Source: Gautieria morchelliformis (taxonomy: Eukaryota > Basidiomycota > Agaricomycetes > Gomphales > Gomphaceae). Taken from it: a DNA stretch of 64,000 nt. Below are positions 58,057 through 64,000 of this stretch, in pieces. The notes under the pieces were generated by a model that did not search any database, was not told where the DNA came from, and worked only from the letters and a program-made list of their open reading frames with translations. The stretch is taken from contig WHVA01000016.1 in NCBI GenBank assembly GCA_015179125.1, forward strand, positions 434,001 through 498,000, read 5' to 3'. Positions within the stretch are counted from its first letter, which is position 1. Every line of letters starts with the position of its first letter. The translations under genes and the position numbers were made by a program.

Positions 58057-59135
58057 ATTTGCAAGCAGATGCTGTTGTTGTTAATTTTTCTTGGGCAAAG
58101 TCAGGGGAATTATTAATTTCTAATTAAATCAATGTCAGACAGCTCACACCAGACCACAGAGAAATAATACATACCAAGGAAGGGACAGGATTGTTTGTTA
58201 GGCAAAGTCACGGGAATTTATTAATTTCTATTTAAAACAATAAAAATAAATGGAATGTCAGATGGCTCCAGATGGTCCACAGACCACAGAGAAATATATA
58301 TGTACCAAGGAAGGGACAGGGAAATTGTTTGATGAAAATATCCAAGTCTTCTTCGGCTATCCAACTGGAATATTCCAGTAAAAGGTCCTGGTCCTGGTCC
58401 TGGTCGGGAGATGTCTTCTTCAGCCACCAGTAGTGCAAGTCAACACTAAGAGAACTGCAATGCAATTGTGGCTCCCTCTAAGGCAGCCTGGGATGACTAC
58501 CTGGCTCCTTAGCAGAGAAAAAGCTGCCCCACTGAAGAGGTCAACCCCAATAGTTCAATGCAGAGATCTCCCTGGGAAGAGATCTTTTGTGTTCTACACT
58601 ATATAGGCTATCTATTTCACTCTCACGCAATTTTATTCTATCTAGTAGTGGGCAGAGAGGAGAGGAGAGGAGAGGAGGGTGGTGGTGGAGTGCGCAAAGC
58701 GGCTGGCTGCGCAGCGATCTGCCAGCGCAGCGCTGCTTTGAGCACCTGAGCAGACCGGCCTAAACCGCTCGCGGCTGCGCCGCTCGCACGCTCCAGAACG
58801 CTGCGCAGCGCTGGAGCCGGAAGAGTGGCGCAAACCGCTGGTGGGGCTCGCGGCTGCGCCGCTCGCGCGCTCCGCTGACAAACTGATGACCAAGCATTGG
58901 TCAGCATTTGTCAGCGCGCCCACAACCTCCCACCGTGCTGCTTTCACCTATAGGAACTAGGTGGATACCCGCGCTTCGCGCGGGGTGCAAGTCAAACGCC
59001 TCGGTAAGGTCAAACACATCAGCAAAGTCAAACACCTTGGGTAAATCAAACTTGGGATAAGTCAAAGACATTCAGATAAGTAAAATGCATCTTATTGATT
59101 AAAAGTAGCTCTAAGTAACACATTGAGGTAGGTAA

Positions 59136-59344
59136 TGTTATGACCATGCTGCTTGACCAACTCTGGTACCTCTGCACCTCCTCTGACTCTATTCCGCAAT
59201 GTCCACACTTCGACCTTTTGATCTCCTTGTTCTTTCCTATTCACATATTTCCCCTTATGACTCTATTCACCAGCCTTCCTTACTTAACCCTTAACATAGC
59301 AATTCCGGAGCATCAGGAGTTCCATTTTTTCCGCTATCAATTCC
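59136..59344 (+). mobile_element. LTR fragment in C5
   Basis: Starts TGTTATGACC after GGTAA (59131-59135); cut after TATCAATTC by the inner Helitron end. Fossil. Confidence 0.75.
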
Positions 59345-59376
59345 CTGGGTGGGTACCCACACTTCGCATGGGGGTG
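59345..59376 (-). other. decayed inner Helitron 3' terminus of C5
   Basis: CTGG in place of CTAG on the plus strand, and the stem is CCCACACTTCGCATGGGGG. Homologous to the others by the following TGCAAGTCAAATGCATCGG repeats. Confidence 0.7.
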
Positions 59377-59525
59377 CAAGTCAAATGCATCGGTAAGGTC
59401 AAACACATTGGGTGAATCAAACTTGGGATAAGTCAAACACATTCGGATAAGAAAATTTCATTCAGATAAGTAAAACTCTTCTTATTGATTGAAAGTAACT
59501 CTAAATAACACATCAAGGTAGGTAA

Positions 59526-60166
59526 TGTTATGACCATGCTCAACCAACTCCGGTACCCCCACACCTCTGACTCTATTCCACAATGTCTGCACTTCAACCT
59601 TGTGATCCCCTTGTTCTTCACATATTTCCCCTAATGACTCTTTTCACCAGCATTCCATACTTGACCCTCAGCACAGCAAGTCCAGAGCGTCAGGAGTTCC
59701 ATTTGTTCCGCTACCAATTAGACCCTTGGTCTTTTGCCTATTGTTCTTAGTTCTACACTGCACCCCCTTGTAGTTCCTCTTGTTTTGCATTAGGTACTTT
59801 TATTCTAGTTACTTGCACTGGAATTGCTTACCTCTACCTTCTGACATGTTGTCTCAGCTCTTTGTATAAAACCCAGTCATGTGTGCCTCTGTTCAGCAAT
59901 CAGATAATCGACTTTGATATGTCACTCCCTTTGCACTGTCTCCGGTTCTTAGACCTGCAAGGCCTCTGTCTCTCTGACCTCCGTCTTCCAACTTGATTTC
60001 TCATATCCAACTTAACTCAATTCTTGAACCCTTACTACTTCAGTTACAATACTCAACCTCTTCCAACTTCCAATCTCAGATCTCCAAAATACTTAGGATG
60101 ATAGTTGGGGGTGCAACATATAAGTTGGAGCTGCAGTCCTTTTAGATCCAAACCTGATACATAACA
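59526..60166 (+). mobile_element. complete solo LTR, 641 bp
   Basis: Begins TGTTATGACC and ends GATACATAACA, with GGTAA at 59521-59525 and 60167-60171. The unoccupied site (AGGTAATGTCTCTAC) is preserved beside the inner ends in C1-C4. This uninterrupted copy shows the full length of the LTR that is truncated in C1-C4. Confidence 0.85.
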
Positions 60167-60171
60167 GGTAA

Positions 60172-60368
60172 TGACTCTACACATTTCTCCCATGTCTCAT
60201 GTCCCCTACCTCACATGTAGTGTGTCCTTGCCTGTAGTGTGTCATCACACTTTATCTGTCCTCACACGTATTGCATCCTCACATGTGGCATGTCCCCACA
60301 CGTAGTGTGTCCCAAAGCATAGTGTGCGTAGTGTGTCTCCACATGTAGCATGTCTCCATATGTAGTGT
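60172..60368. repeat. 17-bp minisatellite in C5, truncated
   Basis: About 11 diverged units (CACATGTAGTGTGTCC type) ending at the Copia insertion. Confidence 0.85.
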
Positions 60369-60854
60369 TGTTGGGTGCATTTATGCTCCTGCACCAAAAT
60401 CAAGCATAATATATTCAATTTATTGTGTGGTGTTTCAATATTTTCTCATACTGTTCTTGTACCATGCATCCATTTCTCTGCTTATTTTCGAAATTTTCAG
60501 TCACTCTCTATCTCTCCATTTCATTCTGTTATTTCTACTTTCACAGGCGGCTGCACCCAGCGGAGTTTGAAATGACTTCGACGCGCGAGCCCTTGGGCGC
60601 TAAAGGGCCGGGTGCAAGTATATGCCTTCTGAGACAGGATTACACTCCTCTCTCAGTGACAATAAATTCACTGAGAGAGGCGAGTAGTATCTTTCATATT
60701 TACATAGCATGTTGACTGAAAATCATGTAGTATATTGATTCTAGGTATTGTATTAATATATCAGTGACAATAAATTCACTGAGAGAGTATATTTGATTCT
60801 AGCTTTCTAAGAACTCTACCGAACCTTCCCTGCCATAGCCCCTAGTTGCTAACA
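60369..60854 (+). repeat. 5' LTR of the Copia element
   Basis: 486 bp, TGTTGGGTGC to TTGCTAACA. Contains an inverted repeat, CTCTCTCAGTGA/TCACTGAGAGAG, at 60648-60679 and a partial second copy near 60760-60790. Inverted homologue at 639-1148. Confidence 0.8.
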
Positions 60855-63800
60855 AGGGTTATGGGCCCCGCAGACACTTCGCAGAAGCTTTTGGGTGTGG
60901 AGAAGCTTGCAACAGATGGAAGTAATTGGCCTCTGTGGCGAGCTACTCTCACAAGTTATTTTGAGTCCAAAAATCTACTCAGGCATATAGAAGGGAGAGC
61001 CATTCGACCTCCTGATCCTCCAGTCATGCCCCCAGGCCATATTCTCACAGAAGCTGAGGAAACTCAGATGAGAAGGCTGAGGAGAAGCTGGAGAAGTATC
61101 TTGCCAGAGAAGGACAGGCAAAAACCCAAATAATCGTCTCAGTGTCAGAGTCACTAGCTCTGATGCTACAGAAGAGACATACAGCAAAAGAAGTCTGGGA
61201 TGCATTGGTCAATGAGATGACCAAAAAGCCCAAGATGGTCCTCACCAACCTACAGAGACAGCTTCGCAGTATGAGGTGTCCTGAGGATGGAGACTTGAGA
61301 GATCACTTGGACAAGGCCCAAGACCTCTATGCTCGTCTCAATGAGATGGGAGCCAGAATTTCTGAAGGAGAGTTCACCGACATTATCCTTGCATCACTTC
61401 CACCCTCCTATGAGGCAGTTATGAATGCCCTTACCACGTCGCTCGAAGAATGTGGAATGCCCTTAGTGCCTGATGATATTATCAGAGTACTAAAGGCTCA
61501 ATACGACAGGAGAAAGACTCTCAATATTTCACAAGAAGAGCAGGCATTTATTGGTTCATCTACGAAAGGGCAGAAGGGCCGGAAAGACCCGAAGGTGCTT
61601 GCATGCACTAATTGCCACAAGCCTGGACATGCTATAGAGAGTTGCTGGGCTAAAGGAGGTGGTAAAGAAGGCCAGGGGCCACGTCAGAAGAAGAAAGCGA
61701 AAGCCAAAAAGAAGAAGGGCAAAGCCAAGGCGAATGTTGCCGAAGAAGTGTCCTCTGAGGAGGATGAGAGTGGCAGTCCAGCCGCTTTCGCCAACTTCGA
61801 CTGCTCTAATTTGAGTAGTTTATCTCTGGACACTGTTGTTATCCTCGACACTGGAACGACCGCACATATGACCCCTCACAAGAATTTATTGAGGGATTAC
61901 AGTCCATTCTCACAGCCGCGCACAATTCGTGCAGCCAACAAAGGCACTTTTGATGCCTTCGGTTCAGGCTCACTCGTGCTATCTAACAAGGTTGGAGATA
62001 AGACTGTGAACATTACATTGAAGGATACGTTCTACGCCCAAAAATGGCTGTTACCCTGATCTCGATCGGCCGGTGCGATGATGCAGGCTATAACACACAA
62101 ATAGCTGATCAGAAATGCACAATATCCAATCGTAAAGGCAGGATATTGATGCAAGCACCGAAGCTGAATGGCTTATATCGATTTGATTTACAACACACAA
62201 GTGCCGAAGCGCATGTATGCGCATCAGCCATGGAAATACATCAAAAATGGGGCACATTTCACAAAAGTCCCTACAGCACTTGCTCAACCGTGGCATGATA
62301 TTAGGCATTGAATTGAGCTCAAAAGGTGACAAGGTTGTTTGCGATGCGTGCATTCAGGCGAAGATTGCACGTAAATCACTTCCTCAGGAACCCAGAAGCC
62401 GATCATCAAAATTCGGTGACAGAATTTATTCTGATGTCTGGGGACCAGCGAGACACTCCACAATTGACAAGAAATCCTATTATGTGTCTTTCATCGACGA
62501 CTACTCAAGAGAATCGGTTATCTATTTGATGGCAAACAAATCGGAAGCATTTTCAAAATACAAACTCTACGAGGCCTTGATGCTTCGACAGAGGAATAGT
62601 GCACATCAAAGCACTTGTTTCCGACAGAGGGGGCGAATACACAAGCTCAGAATTTGAACAGCATTTAGCCAAGCAAGGCACGAAGCATCGGTTAACCGTG
62701 CACGACACCCCAGAGTCAAATGGTGTTGCTGAACGTTTAAACCGAACTCTAGTTGAAAGAGCTCGTGCCATGCTATTGGAATCAAGTCTTCCTAAGACTC
62801 TATGGGGGCATGCAATTTTGCATGCCAACTATCTTAGGAATCGGACACACACAAGAGCTTTGCCAGACAAAACCCCTTTTGAAATGATCCATCACGAGAA
62901 ACCGAACCTGAAAGACATACACGTGTGGGGAATTGAAGTCTACGTTAAAGTCAAAGAGGGAAACAAACTAGCAGCCCGTGCCAAAAGAGCTCGGTGGATA
63001 GGAATCTCTGGACAGAGCCATGGTCACTGCATCTACTGGCCTGACTCTCAGAAGGTTTCTGTCGAGCGGAATGTTATATTTGACTCAGAGATGAAGGGGG
63101 GCAAAGCTCCAATCATTTCTATTGAAGAGTCACAGCTACCTACGTCCAGAAAAATGGTACAGGCCATCTCGGCGCCAGCACCTATGCCTACGCTTAGTCA
63201 GCGAGAGGCAAAGATCGAGGAAATTGATGATGATGAACCAGAGGAACGTCTGAAAGAGCTGCAACCCAGTCAGACTGTTGATGCAGACCTAAAGAAGCTG
63301 CTCCAACAAGGAGAAGCGAGAGATCCGTCAGCAGCAGGTGCAGCCGGCCCCAAGTGGTCCCGTAACAAGATCTCAAACAAGAGACATGCTGGTGCAGATA
63401 TCACTACACTAGCTTACGAGGACATTGAGGACCATCAAGACAAATTATTCGAACAAGATTTATCCTCTGTCACTGACGGCATCAGTGATTATAACCTTGC
63501 CATCAGTACACTTTCGACCTCCGATCAAAACAAAGATAATGTGCTGCCGGATTTGAATCAGACCGAGCCTAGCAATGCAGATGAAGCCTTAAATGATCCT
63601 ATGTGGAAAGCATCGATGGATAAAGAGTATAAGGTGCTACTCGACAAAGGTGTATGGGAAGTGGTTAAACCACCTCCTGGGGCAAATATTGTCGGAAATA
63701 GATGGGTATTCCTCTGGAAACGCAATCCAGAAGGTGAACCCATCACCCTAGATCGAGGATGGTCGCCCAAGGCTTTACACAAAGTTTTGGAGTCGACTAC

Positions 63801-64000
63801 AATGAAACCTATGCACCTGTTGCTCGGATGACTTCCTTACGGATTATATGTGCCATTGCTGCCAGGAACAACTGGCCTATTCACCAAATGGATGTGGACA
63901 GTGCGTATTTGAATGCTACACTGCCAGAACCTATTTACATGAGACAGCCGTATGGATATGAGACCGGAGACAAAGATGATGTCCTCCTGCTGAAGAAAGC
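60369..64000 (+). mobile_element. Copia (Ty1-type) element, continues past the window
   Basis: 5' LTR 60369-60854, then gag-pol on the plus strand. Parts recognised: gag from ATG 60861; a CCHC zinc knuckle (CTNCHKPGHAIESCW) near 61601-61650; aspartic protease with LDTGTTAHMTPHKN near 61850; integrase zinc region and core (DVWGPARHS, SFIDDYSRE, LVSDRGGEYTSSEF, ESNGVAERLNRTLVE) about 62230-62950; and the start of reverse transcriptase (WVFLWKRNPEGE) about 63590 onward. It is broken in several places. The order protease, integrase, reverse transcriptase marks it as Copia. It interrupts the minisatellite of C5, so it is younger than that Helitron. Confidence 0.9.

Larger units (their letters stand above)
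52782..58956 (-). mobile_element. Helitron A5, long Rep/helicase element (second subfamily)
   Basis: 3' hairpin and CTAG at 52782, subterminal repeats as in A2, Rep/helicase gene, intron, short leader blocks (58080-58330), TATATAGG near 58598 and a GC-rich 5' end. The 5' terminus at 58956 reads TTCCTATAGGTGAAAG, the variant of C2 and C4 rather than that of A2, and abuts C5. Confidence 0.9.
58957..60368 (-). mobile_element. Helitron C5, composite, right end lost
   Basis: Intact outer 3' terminus at 58957, then a short LTR piece (59136-59344), a decayed inner 3' terminus at 59345, a complete solo LTR (59526-60166) and the beginning of a minisatellite. The Copia element at 60369 cuts it, so no 5' terminus is seen. 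The inner terminus lies at a different LTR position from that in C1-C4, so the nesting is a separate event. Confidence 0.8.

Overview
The window looks like transposon-packed DNA from a fungus, most likely a basidiomycete. The grounds are a fungal-type Helitron Rep/helicase whose N-terminal zinc-finger-like motif reads CPDCGALHW, short introns of about 55-90 nt, a Gypsy remnant ending in a chromodomain, and a Copia element. I see no ordinary host gene, rRNA or tRNA that I can support. The species is not identifiable by reading alone.

Layout. Positions 1-8485 are a flank with old LTR-element pieces (639-1148 Copia LTR on the minus strand, 1149-1680 Gypsy tail with chromodomain and LTR, 2870-3280 LTR fragment), a large inverted repeat (4361-5268, arms of about 430 bp) and about 3 kb of unrecognised, partly GC-rich sequence. 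Positions 8486-60368 are an uninterrupted head-to-tail array of Helitrons, all with their 3' end at the lower coordinate. Each ends (minus strand) in a CCCGCGC/GCGCGGG hairpin followed by CTAG, and the next 5' terminus (TC or TT) abuts it with no spacer. From 60369 to the window end lies a Copia element on the plus strand that interrupts the last array member.

The array holds five long Rep/helicase elements: A1 13512-20625, A2 22719-28673, A3 32442-39049, A4 46286-52781 and A5 52782-58956. A1/A3/A4 form one subfamily and A2/A5 another. It also holds two short non-autonomous elements carrying an unknown coding-like fragment and a 17-bp minisatellite (N1 8486-10527, N2 20626-22718). Finally there are five composite elements (C1 10528-13511, C2 28674-32441, C3 39050-42554, C4 42555-46285, C5 58957-60368, right end lost). 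In each composite a decayed internal 3' hairpin is followed by part of an LTR and then an intact 3' hairpin, the structure expected when rolling-circle replication runs through a failed terminator and stops at the next one.

How the parts work together: the 5' end of each element (GC-rich palindromes, in most copies a TATA box) should act as origin and promoter; the leader is built from tandem repeats that look like mini-exons and introns; in the Rep/helicase genes a conserved 55-57 nt intron appears to split the start codon (AT|G); Rep/helicase would act in trans on all copies through the shared 3' hairpin and 18-bp subterminal repeats. All five Rep/helicase copies carry frame breaks as written, but many are single-base losses, some in homopolymer runs, so part of the damage may be sequencing error.
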